From NCBI GenBank assembly GCA_963575645.1, contig OY754467.1, forward strand, positions 248,001 to 312,000: a stretch of DNA of 64,000 bases, written 5' to 3'. Source of the DNA: Xanthostigma xanthostigma. Lineage: Eukaryota > Arthropoda > Insecta > Raphidioptera > Raphidiidae. Below the pieces are notes generated by a model, which saw nothing but the letters and a program-made list of their open reading frames with translations, did no database searches and was not told the DNA's origin. The first letter of the stretch is position 1, and the number at the start of each line of letters is the position of its first letter. The translations under genes were made by a program, and so were the position numbers. Below, one piece after another: positions 1-13,600 of the stretch.

Positions 1-193
1 ATCATTGATATTGAACATAGGTAAATATTAATTTAAGTCTTTGTTTGAATATCTCATTATTTTTAACTCGGCTGATAACATCCTGACATTTAATATCAAA
101 GATAATCAGCTATAAATACGGAACTGTAACATTGTTTGAATTAAAATATCTGTTACTTCTGTAGCCGAGGAATACAATAGACAAGAATAAAAA
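1..193. other. 5' flank of the ribokinase gene
   Basis: This AT-rich stretch lies upstream of the first coding exon of RBKS. It probably holds the promoter and 5' untranslated region. I see no clear TATA box, initiator or repeat in it, and no other coding potential. Confidence 0.4.
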
Positions 194-1604
194 ATGAGTC
201 AAAATATTGTGGTTTTGGGTTCGTGTATGATTGATTTTGTAAGGTTAGTTAAATTAAAATGTTCTTTAATGTGATTAGGTGCGTTACACTATTTAAATAA
301 TAATTTTAAATGTACAGTATAGCATCTCGATTGCCTAAGCCTGGAGAAACTATAGTCGGTACAAACTTCTTCACGAATCAAGGTGGAAAAGGTGCGAACC
401 AATGCATGGCTGCAGCAAAATTAGGAGGAAACGTAGCCTTAATCGGGAGGGTAATGTTGTTATTTATGAATATTTAAAAAGGTGGCTTTTGTTGTACTCG
501 TAAAAAATATTTTTGTTTTCAACAGTTGGGCAACGATTCGTGGGGAAAAGAATATCTGTCCGTACTGAAATCTTACAATGTGGATACGACGCACACGCGC
601 TTAACAAACGAGTGTCCGTCCGGCATAGCGCATATAATGGTATCGGAGAGCACCGGCGACAACTGTATAATTATCGTGCCGGGTGCAAACGAAGCGATTA
701 GCGATAAAGATATAAACGACGCACAGAGTCTCTTAGATAAATCGAAAGTTTTGATCTGCCAACTGGAAATTCCCGTCTCTCTGACCAAAAAAGTTCTCGA
801 AAAATACAGCGGTGTAAGTTTAATTGGTATTGAAATTATAGTTCACTCAATCGAATATGCTTTCGATAACAGTTAAAAACAAAAGAAAGCACTTGTGTAT
901 CTAAAAACATAAGAAGGTGAATGAAAACAAAAGAATATATCCAAAAACAAAGAGTGGCCGATCACTATTTGGACAGCTTTATATTTACCAGTTCTATCGT
1001 TACAGATATCAATTCTGAACGGAGCACCGGCAAAATCTGACGTCGATCCGCTAGTCTTAACTTTACCGACGATTTTTTGCGTAAATGAAACCGAAGCCAC
1101 AACTTTTACGGGACTTCCAGTAGAATCTATCGAGTAATACATTTTTCTGTAACTTTAATGTAATTTGTCGATTTTCATAACCTAATCGTATTTATTTTCT
1201 AGAGAAGCACACATAGCTTTGGATGCATTACTGAAGAAGGGATGCAAAATGGTAATAATAACGCTAGGTGACAAGGGAGCGTTATTCGCTTCGCAAGAAG
1301 ATCCGACACCCGTACATGTTTCTACGATACAAGTTAAACCGGTCGATTCGACGGTAGGTTTCTGTATCTTTATCGGTGCTTTAAACGAAACGATCTATGA
1401 TCGAATTTGATTTTCCAGGGAGCCGGCGATATGTTCGTGGGCGCTTTAGCTTATTTGATCGCCGAACGGCCGGATCTGAACTTGAAAATTCAAATTGCAC
1501 TGGCGTGCCGTCTCGCGTCTGAATCGGTTTGTCAGAGGGGCACGCACACGAGCTTCCCAGATATCAACGTGCTGAACAGCCATCTAGATAATTTGTTAGC
1601 GTAG
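194..1604 (+). CDS. RBKS: Ribokinase, six exons
   Basis: Ribokinase phosphorylates D-ribose to ribose-5-phosphate in the cytosol (PfkB family). Exons are 194-243, 318-450, 526-813, 1006-1133, 1203-1353 and 1419-1604. All junction phases agree and the total is 311 residues, close to the human protein (about 322). The start gives MSQNIVVLGS, the N-terminal nucleoside-kinase strand. Exon 2 carries GGKGANQC, the sugar-binding GGKGxNQ motif. Exon 4 carries FCVNETEA, the NExE-type Mg/phosphate motif. The anion-hole and catalytic motif D(S/T)xGAGD is split by the last intron: DST ends exon 5 and GAGDMF opens exon 6, so the catalytic Asp is present. It ends HLDNLLA. The gene looks intact. A repeat (1721-2063) follows within 120 bases of the stop. 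ATTAAA near 1694 is a possible poly(A) signal. Confidence 0.93.
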
Positions 1605-1720
1605 TATCCTTGTCCTATCGTTTCTAGTTTACCGATCTGATATTTTATTGAGTATAGACAGTGCCTTCGACAAACGTCGACTGCTAGGTTATCGAATTAA
1701 ATTTTCTGTTTTTTGTTTTT

Positions 1721-2063
1721 AAAGTGAAACTTTTATTCTATCGCCCCGAATTTTTCTGGCCGTCTGTTGCATGTCGCATTACAGGCGGCCGCGGAGTAGG
1801 GGTAAAGTGAAAGGCGTTCGGAGTAGGCGCTCGGTAGAGCAGCCAAGGCCAATATGGCGGCGCCCATGGTTAGCATCAGCTGACCGCGTAGTATGTATAA
1901 CACATAGTCAGTCTGTCATGCGGGCAAGTGCTGTACAGTGTTTACATGTTTTTATTCGTGTATTCATGTGAATATTGTTGTTTATAATTAATCGTGATGG
2001 ATAAGTGTCTACAATCCAATAAAAGTTTCACTTGCGTCGTGGTTTCTTAAAACCACACAACTG
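1721..2063 (+). mobile_element. RC-A element copy 1 (Helentron/HINE-like)
   Basis: This copy of a 343-bp repeat is found four times in the window. It begins AAAGTGAAACTTTTATT after a T run. Near its end is the inverted counterpart AATAAAAGTTTCACTT, followed by the hairpin GTGGTTTCTTAAAACCAC and then ACAACTG and a T run. Subterminal inverted repeats plus a 3' hairpin and insertion at T/T fit non-autonomous Helentrons. A 66-codon open frame inside is shared by copies only because they are nearly identical. Confidence 0.75.
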
Positions 2064-4640
2064 GTTTTTTTTTATGACGATAGAAATAGTTGGTTTGGTA
2101 TAATAAAAACATTTATTTAATATTAACATTTATTTATTTTTAATATTAAGTACAAAAAGTACCATTCATAGGTATTATCTTTAGTTTGATTTTTTTAACC
2201 ATTTTACTGAATGTATACGAAAAAAGAAAAAAGTATTTCAATGTCAAGTGAAAAAACGATTTCGTAACAATCATCTTTAAAAAAAAATAAAACAAAACTG
2301 ACTAGCTACATAATATTTAAAAACAAATTAATAGTTTAATATTATAATAATACATACAATATTTAGTGTGTATAAAGTTGGAATGGCTCTTTCATTAAAA
2401 AATGCTGCTGATGGAAGTTTAAAAAAATATATATTTTTTTATTTTTAAAATTTAATTTGGCATATGTTTCAATATAAATAGTTTTCTAAAATTAAATAGA
2501 CGTATCGACTAATCTGGAAGAATGGGAAAAACGTCCTTCCTATATTTTTTACAGTTCTTTTGTTATTTTGCGTGACGTCAGTGTAAATGCATAGAGTAAA
2601 AAAGTTTCTTATAGCGAATCATAATAAATTGATATGGCGATTTTGAAGAGGATGGATTCCATTGGCATTTTTATTTTACAGAGAGTCCACTCAAATATTT
2701 CTAGAAATAGAAACGTACAACTCGAGGGCAGATCATTCTTTGCATGAAAAAAAGCCATTCAAATTTTACAATAATTCTTATACAAAACAAGTATATATAA
2801 AAAGCTATGCCTATTCAAAATACGTTATTTGGTTCATCACTCACAAAAAGTTATATCTACGCTACGAGATAATCTTTCCATTAACGCAATCGGTGATAAA
2901 GAAATCAATAATCGTCCACAAAACAACTGAAAGTCGATATTTAGTTTGATTAAATTAAAAAATTACAATCGGCGTGCAGTTGGTAAAAAACATTGCAAAA
3001 GCGGAAATAAAATTCCGACAGCTAATAAATTACCCAATTAACACCACCAATGTGCTTCAATGTACGAATAATAATAACAGAAGAGAATCATAACTTTTAC
3101 CGTTACAAAAAATCACGCAACTCATTTTCCGTAGACTCGATTTATGTAGTCGGTCTTAGATTTAACCGAACGACGAAAAGCGACTTTTTCTTGTTCGGTT
3201 GTCACAAAAACACGAGCTGCGTTTGACTTTTGTCGCCGACCGTCCGGTTTTCACCGCAATCACCGGGAAGACTGCGCCCTTTTCGCTTGGAATAAGACTA
3301 CGGTTGTATAAATCTAGCTACGGGAAACGTGTGTATATGACGTCATAACAATACTATAATATAATTAATATAAAGATATCACATCAAAGGCCGTTTATGC
3401 AGACGACGAGACTTGTCGTCGTCCAAAACGACATTTTGGAATCAGTACTAAACGAAAACAATAATTATGTGTTCTCGTTTTGTTATTAACAAATAACATT
3501 AACTACAAAGTCATTTGATTTCATAAGATATCTATAGAGCGACAGACGAATTTTAAAAAAATCCTCCGACAAAATATTAATTATTTTTAGGTTACAAAAA
3601 AAAAAATACTGACACCAAATATCACGTCGCGGCATTCGTAACACAGCCGTCATGCTAATACTCCTACCGTCTCTGCCAAGGTCAGGTAGAAAGAAGAAAT
3701 ACTACAGAAAATTAAAAAAACAAAGCACCTAAACGGAGGAATACATTTTTTGGTAAGTCGTCTCGACGATTTTTTAAAATTCGCTGTCTGATTTCGTAAT
3801 CACAAATTTTACACTTCAACATCAACGTGTTTTATAATTACAATTTTTGGATTTAAATCTTTTATGAAAAAATATACCCTGAAGACCTTAATTATTATCA
3901 AAATGCAAATTATATTCTAAAATTACTGCGGCATTATAAGTTAATTGAATCTAAGACCAGTGATTTTAAATTGTTTATAACAAATGAATACCGAAGAGTG
4001 TTATCCATTGTTTCAGCTTGAAATCTAAATTTAAAATCGTCATTTGTTTTCAACTAAACGACGATCTTCGTTTAGTTGAAAACAATTGACATTCTTAAAT
4101 CTACATTAATTTATAGATTGAAACTGCATTTGTTATTTAATAATGACAAAACAGAATTTTTTTTATTCGACTATGCAAAAAAAAAAATAACAATCCGTCA
4201 TCAAACAACTGAACGACTGAAGTTTGTGTAATTTTAGAATATAATTAAATATGGAGAATACACGTTTCGGATGCACGAAAGAAAAATAAACACACCACTA
4301 AGTTATTGTAAAAACATTATTTAGGGTGATTGACAGCACTTTGCTAAGGAAATACAAACGTCTAACTACAACTTCAACCACATGTGGACACCGAACACTA
4401 CCGAACTTTGTCTTTATTACTGCGCCATAGTCAGAAGATTTACTAGTTTTTGTTAAAACGCGTGTTTCTGTTGTTTTATAGATTTTTTCGAAAAAAAAAA
4501 TTGCATAGGACAACAACAAAAAAGTTTAAATTAACAAATGAAGTAACGACCCATCTCCGTCTTCACTTCGGTAGCTTAGCGCACTACTGCAGTGCAATTA
4601 AAACAGTCAACTGTGCAATTTCGTGCGATCGGCAACGACC
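2064..4640. other. AT-rich intergenic stretch; probable TEX2 3' UTR at its right end
   Basis: I find no coding region here. Open frames such as 2662-2949 have AT-driven composition and no recognisable protein features. The part near 3100-3350 and 4300-4640 is slightly richer in G+C and lies just downstream of the TEX2 stop on the minus strand, so it may be 3' untranslated sequence. A short inverted repeat of GTTTAGTTGAAAACAA type occurs around 4047-4086. Confidence 0.4.
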
Positions 4641-7600
4641 CTACTCTGGAAGTTTTGACGTCATTATCGGAATCACAATGTCCTCCATGTTAGGCAGCAC
4701 TAATACTTTCTGAAAAACGAACAAATACATTTCTGGAAACATTCAAACGGACCTAAAAAAGGCTCAGAAAACAAAGCAAAGCTTACCTGAAATTCAAGCT
4801 GCAGTTTACGTTCAATCCACGACGAGATGTGATTAAAGTTAAGCGAGCGCTCACCGACGACCGGATACGCGACGAGCCAGATCTGTGGATTTGTTTGGAA
4901 GCCAAACCAGAGCCGGTCGCTCGGCGGCGGAGGTATGTTTAAACGGAGCGTTCCGTTAAGACCGCGTACTTCGACGCACAATTTCAGCTCGGTTCGCGAC
5001 ACCCCTTCCATGGCGCGCTTCACGAATTTATTTTCCGTCGCCTGTAAAATAATTCGACCCACGTTAACGATTCTTCTAAGTCGTTATTATTGCAATTCTA
5101 AAGAGATAGGACCCGTGTATTTTTTTTCTAGTTCTTTTAATTGTTAGGTTATTGTTATTTAAAATACATGCTGAGTTGCAGAAAACGTTGTCAGAAATTC
5201 TGATCTGACAACGACCTTGGGTGATAATATAATTACAGTTTCAATGTCGTGTAGAACATTAGATTGTACTCGTACAAAAACAAATTGCCGATCTATACAG
5301 AAAAAGATCGTTTTTCAAGCTAAATTGCGTAGAAACATTTGAACTCACTTGTTGAAAAACTTTCGAAGCTGCAATTCTATCGACTATGCGTAGTAATTTT
5401 TTACTCGATGTATTTCCACTTCCCGCTGCAGGCAGCGCGGCCGGCGCTCTGTAACAAAACGCAAAGAAAAAGAATGAATGGCTCCGTCTCAGACCTGAAG
5501 GAAACCAGAATTCACAACGATAAAATTACAACTTTAACAACAATAATTTAAAACTTTTTATATATAAATCTTCTAGATTCTCCGAAGATGACATAAAGTT
5601 TGCCGAAACGTCAGACAATAAAATGCAATAAAAAAACCTTCAGTATTTGCTTAGTTCATTGATCCTATGCCATCAGGTTTCATCCTTGAATCATATATAT
5701 TAATACGCTAAGATTTAAGATGTTTGCCTCCCTTTTTAGAAAAAACCACACAATTTCTCCACATAAATTATATATCATTTTACAGATAATTGCTTGCTCT
5801 ACTGACATCGACAACTAAAAAATTTATTATTGCTATTGTTTTTGTAAATTAATTAAACTCTGAACAACGTCTGCCATCTGACGGCGTAACGTTAACACTT
5901 CGATCTGTCATCTGACCCTTCATATTGTAAATACTGCCATCTGACGGGCAACGCTGAACAACGCTTTTGCTACTTGCGCCTCTATATGACAATTTGAGTA
6001 CAATATTTCTTTTACAACAAAAAGAAGAACGTTATCAGCAGTGTGCAAAATTAGAAACGAATTGAATACCTGCAATCATATTTAAAAAATAATTTTGTAA
6101 AGTGATAATTATTATACTTATTTAGTGCGAATAATTCGCACAGGCCACGCTAGTCTTCTAATATTTAAACAGGATCATCATCACTCTAAATTATTAGAGT
6201 TATTTTTCACAATGATAAAATTAAAACTCACATTAGTTTGTTGTCATCGGCGGCGGTTTTCTGCTGAGCGGCGGCCAGCCAATTGGCCGAGGCTTCGTCT
6301 TCTGAACTCGATTCGGCAGTATCGTCCAAATCACTATTATAAACGGGAGCTCGCGACTCGTCGACCTTTTTCGCAGCCCCGGTTTTTTTCAACTGCAAGA
6401 AAACAAACAGCGAACCGTCACGGCGAGATTAAAACAAAACAATCGGCAGCATTCGCCGCTTCAGACAACTCACCTTCATGAGATTGAGTTTGGTCGTAAC
6501 TATGGCGTTCACCGAGCCGCCGTACGTAACGTCGAGATCCATCCATAAGCCTCTTTCGTCGACCCACGGCAGCGAGGCTTTATGAATGATCGGTACCGTT
6601 TTGCCCATCTGCAGCTCCGACACTATCAGTTCTTCCATGAAATATGGCAACTAAAAACCGTTAAAAACAACATAAATCGACATTCCGACGGATTGGCGCA
6701 ACGACCGATCGCAAAACCGACCTTAATAGAAGACAATTTGCGCTGCACTCGCTGTTGTATTTTGTCTATCCACTTTTCTTCGCGCACCGTGTCGAACAGC
6801 ATGCGGCCCAGCAGCGCGTTCACCCACATCACTTCGGCTAGCACGTCGCGGTTCTCCAACGAACTTTCCACCTGGTGCGATATGCGTTCGTATTTTCTGT
6901 AATATTTCTTAGAAAAAACGTTTCATGAGTTTTATTTCCACGCGAATATATTTGAAATAAATCAAATATCTAATTAATATCATCATATATATTAACACGC
7001 TAAGGTTAAAGATGTTTGCCTCCCTTTTTAGAAAAAAACCTCACAATTTCTCCACATAAATTATATATCATTTTACAGATAATTGCTTGCTCTACTGACA
7101 TCGACAACTAAAAAATTTATTATTGCTTTTGTTTTTGTAAATTAATTAAAATACAACAACGCTGAACAACGCCCGCCATTAATTTCAAAACAACGTCAAC
7201 ACTTCGATCTGTCATCTGACCTTCATATTGTAATACAACAGACACAATACTGCATACTGCCATCTAACGGCTTTAATTTTGAAACAGCGAGCAACGCTGA
7301 ACAACGTCACAGCAATGCTGCATGATTCCATCTGGCTTAGCTCAACGCTTTTGCTACTTGCGCCTCTATATGACAATTTTAGTAAAATATTTCTTCGATC
7401 TGTCATCTGAGCTTCATATTGTAATACAACAAAAAGAAGAACGTTATAAGCAGTGTGCAAAATTAGAAACGAATTGAATACCTGCAATCATATTTAAAAA
7501 ATAATTTTGTAAAGTGATAATTATTATACTTATTTAGTGCGAATAATTCGCACAGGCCACACTAGTTATATTATCATCTACCGGCCAAATCAATAAATAT

Positions 7601-10600
7601 AAGTAAAAATAAATACAAAGTGTGATCGAATTAATAAGAGATCCGGCAGCGATCAGAATATTCCGACAACAAAAATAACAGAAGGTGAATTTGTTTATAA
7701 AAATGAAACATTTCTTGTGTGTCGATTGTTTAAAGCGGTTTCAATTCGATCACAGATGCAAGGAAAAAAAGGATAGGAACATACGGATGTGAATATTGTT
7801 TTACGTCCGGTAACTTGGGCCGATTCTCCTTCAAAATAAAAAGGTGTCGTTCTTTGTTTACCGCGGTTCGATGCCGTTCTCCCTCTGTCCTTGTAATACT
7901 GCAGCTGTACGGCGCAGAGATAATAAAACACACCGTTCGTTAATCCGTTTAATGAGAAAAGAAAAATCTATTATCGTATCGGTAAAAGACACGTTCCAAA
8001 TGAGCTGAACAAATGTCGTATTTACCTCCTGAAATCTCGCCATAAACTGTAGATATTCGTTGTCCAATTTCTTTTCGGCTTCGGACTTTGAAAATTCTAC
8101 GGTTTCGATTTCAGTTTCGGACGACGCCGCCGAAGTTTGACCGGAAACGCTCTCTTGTTTCTTGAACGTCTTTTCCGGGCTTTTAACACTCTTCGACGGG
8201 CTGCAGGTCGGAGACGAAGACGACGAGCCGGTATTTTTAACTTCGAAAGGGTCGACCGCGGTTTCTTGTTCCGCGTCCGGCACGGGAACTTCGTCGCCGT
8301 CGACCGGCACGGCGGCCTGAGCGCGGTCTTTAAAATGTATCGATGCGGCGAATCGTCTGTACCTAAAATTTGTGTCGAATAATAAAACATTCGAAAATTC
8401 TCTCTCTACGATCGTTTCGGACAATCGATCCATCTTCAGGAGTACAGACCGTCAAGAGAGAAATATTTCGTACAATTTTCAAGTGTTTCATTATTTGTTA
8501 TTAATCATGTTCTGCCAAGTGCCGAGTGAAAAATCAGTTCAAATTAAAAAAATAATGTTTAAAAAAATTATAAGCCGTTCAAACATAATAATGTTTCGTT
8601 CAAATCGAACAAGACTACTGGAAAAGAAAAAAAGAACAAACCATTCCTCTTTTTCTCTGGAAGCTCTAGCGAACAAGTATATCCTAGTCGTGTTATCGGG
8701 TAAATCTTCGCAGCTAACGGTCTGCCAATCCAAACCGGAGACCGGATTCAAATCTTCATTATCCAGGAGTTCTGTATCTTCGGCATCTTCTTCCAATATT
8801 GTATCGACGAAATTTTGCACTGTGTTTTCGGCTTCTGCATCGGCTTCTACATTCTAAAAATAATTTGAACGTCCAACATCGCTAAATTAGCGTATTGAAT
8901 GGATGAGACGTGGCATCGTCTTTTGCAAAGCTATTTTTCGAGAATACAAAAACTTACCATGCTTAAATCGGACGTTGCCGAAACTGATTCGGCCGTAAAG
9001 ATATCGAGAGCACTCGACGATTCGACAGTCGAAGTGTTCGATCTAACTGAAACGATAGTGCCATCTTCTTTGGTTTTTGTTTCGTAGTCGAGACTTTTGT
9101 CTTCGTTGTTTTCTTTGGAACTCTTCGGCGTCACACTTAAAGACAATAATTCCCTCTCCTCGGACAACAATCTCTCTCTCGCCGGATCTTCATTTTCGCT
9201 TGTCGTTTTCTGCAAAGACTGCTCAATTGTTCTCGTTTTACTCTTGTCGAACTCCAAACAGATCGGATATTTTTTACTCCAAAACCTGCACAAAAGTCAA
9301 TAACAAATCTCAGCGATAGATGAATATCGCTTATTTGTTTATTCAACTCATGCGCGTTATTCATGTTCTATCATGCCTAAAAACCGAACCCTAAATAGCC
9401 ATTTACCGACTGGTGACAATTACTTGTCATAACTCAATGAAGATTCCTACTAGCTCGGCCATTGTGGAGTAATGAAAATAAACGTAACTATTTTCTGAGT
9501 TGTAACGAAATAGTAGGTAACAACTCCCTGTTGTTACCCATTGAGACTAAAATTGAGAGGCCGAATGTTTTCGACATGGAGTTTATTCATAACCGGCTAA
9601 CCTCAAACCAAAACATTGAATCGTGCTGTTTGGTGCTGTTAGTATTGACAGTTTTTTTTATAAAGAAATAAATAGATATTTACAACATCTCATTATAATT
9701 GAAAACATGAATAACGCGCAATTGTTGAATAAAATTATGGGCGCAACTTGTAGGCTAAGTCATGACCTGTCAGCGCGATGAATGACTTAGACTACTAGTT
9801 ACGCCAATAACTATTGTCTGGACGGCGTGATTTAAAAATAAAACGCAAAAACAAACTGTTAACGACTCGGTCGATTTTCATAATAAACGACATTATTGAC
9901 TCTGCAGTCGCAAAAACATCAACAAAGAGCTCCGTTGTCGAGCGTATACAATCTACAATATCTGTCTAGTGGCAACGAAATAAATTTACTTGTTTCTGGC
10001 GATGCCGACGGGCAACAGGAATACTTTGGCGTCGCGCATGTTGTAGATCCGATGATGAGTGAACGGAAGACGGTTCGGCCGAGGCAACGGAGGCTCGTTC
10101 CACATCGCTCGTTTCGGAACTCGGACGCCCGGACCGGTGGACACGCGCAGCCGTTCGCCTTCCAGCCGGATCCAGACGCTCTGCGTGTCCGTCACGCGGT
10201 ACGTCGACGTGTCGTAAACGTCGGGATACTCGTTCATCCAGCCCTGCGACGCGATTTATACGATCAGTCGATCTGTGTCGTTCTTTTCGATTGAAAGGGA
10301 CGTCACCGCTCATAAAGAAAAACTAAACTGAATTCAATTTAGGAATCGGAAACCCCCGAATAATACATGCGAGATCGCGAGCCCTTGAATTCACCGAGGC
10401 ACCTAAATGAACTCGGAACGAAGCGTCTCGTTTACATTTAAAATGTATGTCAGTCAATGTCGGTGATAAAAATAAAATTAATGCGCCCGCCGAAGGCTTA
10501 GATTCTTACCTCGAATCTGCAAAGCGGCTGATGCTCCTTCACGGGCGCGACGATCATCGAAGCACTGTCCGAATTAAGTCTTTTAAACGATTCGGGCGGC

Positions 10601-13600
10601 CTGAAGACGTCCACGAAAATCGAATAATAAATCGCTACGATGGCGATCACCAAAAGGGCGCCGACTAAGAATCCTCTCAAAAACGAAGGCATCGGAAGAT
10701 AGTACAACGAAGATACGAAGAACAATGTGGCCAAGTGCAAATAGTAACGTCTTATCCATTCGAAAAGCGTCAGATGACGTCTCTCTCTCACGTCGACAAA
10801 CGCAGACGGATTTATTAAAACCACTCCCGAAAGCGATTGTTCTTCCGACTCGACGGCGGCCAAATTAGAAGTTGAACTTTCGCGTTCGTCGGTCGTTTTC
10901 GGCGTCGTCGATTCTTCGGTAGCTTCGACGCACATTTCAACTTCTTCTTCGAACGTTTTCGGAGCGAACTGAATCTGCGTATCGTCCGCGCCCGGTCGAA
11001 ACGTGACTTTTCCGTTGCTCGCTTCTTTTTTTCTGAATCTGTTTCGAAACAACGACTTCTTAATCGGAGCCGGTTCCGTAATTTCATCGATGCTAGATTC
11101 GATTCCGTCGTCCTGTCTGACGGGAGTAGGCGGCGTCGACGGAACGGCATCGCTGCCTATCGAAGGAGTTTCGTCTTCGGTGCCAGACATTTCGACGTCC
11201 GCAAACTTCGACGTGGAACTTTCGGACACGGAAACGTCTTCCGAATCGGAAACACTCGAATTGTCTCGGCTTCCCGCTAACTTACCGAGACCGCGTTCGG
11301 ATTTTTCGCTCTTGTCTTTTTCGGGGTCCGCTGCTATTTTCGGCGACGAAGTGGCTTTGATTTCATTAATTTTCTCTTCGACGGTTTTTGTAAATTTACC
11401 TATTCAACAAAATACCAACCATGAACGGTCACAGTCACTTTAACAATTAAAAACTCACGCAAGTCGCTCGAACATAAATTTAATATAAACTGTGAACAAA
11501 AATTGTTTACTGACAGTTTTAAAACTCTAAATATTTTTAGGTTTTAATTTATTTGGGACCTGTCACTGTCAAAAATTCATAGCAACGACATTTGACCCTT
11601 TTAAAGAACGGGTAATTTTTATTTACAATCATATGTCGCCACTGTACAATCCTTGGAGATGCACCGTTTCAAATCTTGTGTGTCGACTGGCTACGGTTTC
11701 GTCCCAAAGGCGCGCAAATTACAAAAGTGAGCGACTCGACCGACTTTTCCGTATTGGTAAATAAATTCGTTTCATTTTTCTATCCGTGCGCTTTCCGAAG
11801 GATTAAGGAGGTTGATTCGTTACAGTCCCAATCAAAAGTAAGTCGAATTCTAAATGGGAACTTTTAAATAATAAATTTTTACAAAAGGTTAAGTCGATGA
11901 TACCAATAAATTATTGTCATAGAGGCATAAATAAATAATTTTTTTAATATAAATTAATTATTTCAGTATTTTACTTAATGGACTAACTTTTGAATTTTTT
12001 GTACAAAGTTAGGTTAGAAAAAATACATTTATGTAAATATCTGTATTTTACAGTAAATAATTAAAAAAAAGAAATTAGAAGTAACAAAAATTAAAATTAA
12101 ATCATTAAAAAGTTGAAAATTCAGTTAAAATTGTCAAGAATAAAAGTCCATAATCGAAAAGTGCTAAGGTTTAATAATTTTTTTTATTGATTAAAAGTCT
12201 CCTAATTAAATTGGAAAAAATATTAAAATATGCGTAAGACATCGATGCTTTACATAGTTAATTTTCGGAACAGCTGACATTATTTGGTTATTTGCAAAAA
12301 ATTAAAATGTACCGTTTGCATGCTAGGTTGACATATTTTCCATAAGACTACATGTAAAAGTTTTTTTTTTAATTTTTAACTTTATACATCTAATATTTTG
12401 GATTTTTTACAGAAAATTTTGTCATAAAAAAATCTATTAAAAAAAACTTGATTTCAGATTTGTTTCATTATCTTCGTAAAACGGCTCAACCTCCTTAACA
12501 CGTCATGTTAAACAATTGTCATTTTGTCAGCTGACCGGAAAAAACAATATCGGATTTCGTCTAACTTTTCAAATTAAGAATGACGGAAGTCAAGTTTACC
12601 TTTCAATTCGTTAAAAATCCTCCACCTGTCTGTGCTCCCGTCAATACTGATAGAATCGCCGCTTATCGATGCTCTGCCGACGCGGTTTAAATATTCCTTC
12701 ATGGGACTCGCATCGGGTTTCGGAGTGCTTTTGCCAGACAAGCTGGCGGAAGGCGCATCCGCACCGGTCAGCGACGATGCGACTTCATCCGACACGGCCG
12801 TCGATACGGGCGACGGCGACGATCGCGTGTCGTCTTCTTCCTCGCTCGGATAGAGTTCTTCTAGTTCCTCGCCGTTTGCATGAAAACGGATCGCTATTGC
12901 AGGCACCGATGTTGCCATCGGCTTACCTAGTGTCGACGAAACAACGTAAAAATCAACGACAAACCGCCTCACTATCGATCGTAACTCAAATGTCATCGTA
13001 CGAAAATACAAATACAAAAAAAAAATACGTGTGGCACTCGGGGACTGCCGCGGTAAAGCTATTGCATATTCTTTTTAGGTCTTTAAGTTTTTCTTCTCTA
13101 TAAAACGAAAATAGCTAGGTATAAATAAAAAGGTATAAATAGTGTAATTACACACCAAAACAATTATTCAAAAAAAAAGAACGATATTAAGAGTTTGATC
13201 ATAGAATTTCGCGCGATGTACATTTATATAGATATAATATCATATATACTTTCTCTGCACATAACCTAAATAATTTAGGTTATTTTTATAGCAGTATTAT
13301 ATATAAATTCATTTATACACAAATAAAGATAGAATCAGTTATGAGCAGTTATGCAGTTATGAGCACACAAACACCGTGCCGAAGTCTGCCGAACTGAAAC
13401 GACGTTAGACGATGCACGGCTTTCAACGCCGCACCGCTGTGCCGGTCGGAGTGGGGGGTGTTAGGTTTTTTTTCGTTACGAAATTTCTTGATTCGGTCGC
13501 CGCGCTCAAAGCCCGCTATAGAAGCTATGCAATAGCTTAAAAAGAAAGAAGAAATATTAAACACAGTAAACTCCCGCTTATTCGAGCTAATAAGGCAGAA

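Noticed and set aside
1771..1971. 66-codon open frame conserved in RC-A copies (also 22004-22204 and 42742-42942)
   Set aside because: The copies are nearly identical in DNA as a whole, so the conserved frame is not evidence of selection. It lacks any transposase or replicase motif.
7862..7904. A 43-base candidate exon in TEX2 with good splice sites
   Set aside because: Including it breaks phase. Joining 8026-8362 directly to 6722-6907 keeps phase and yields a protein of the expected length.
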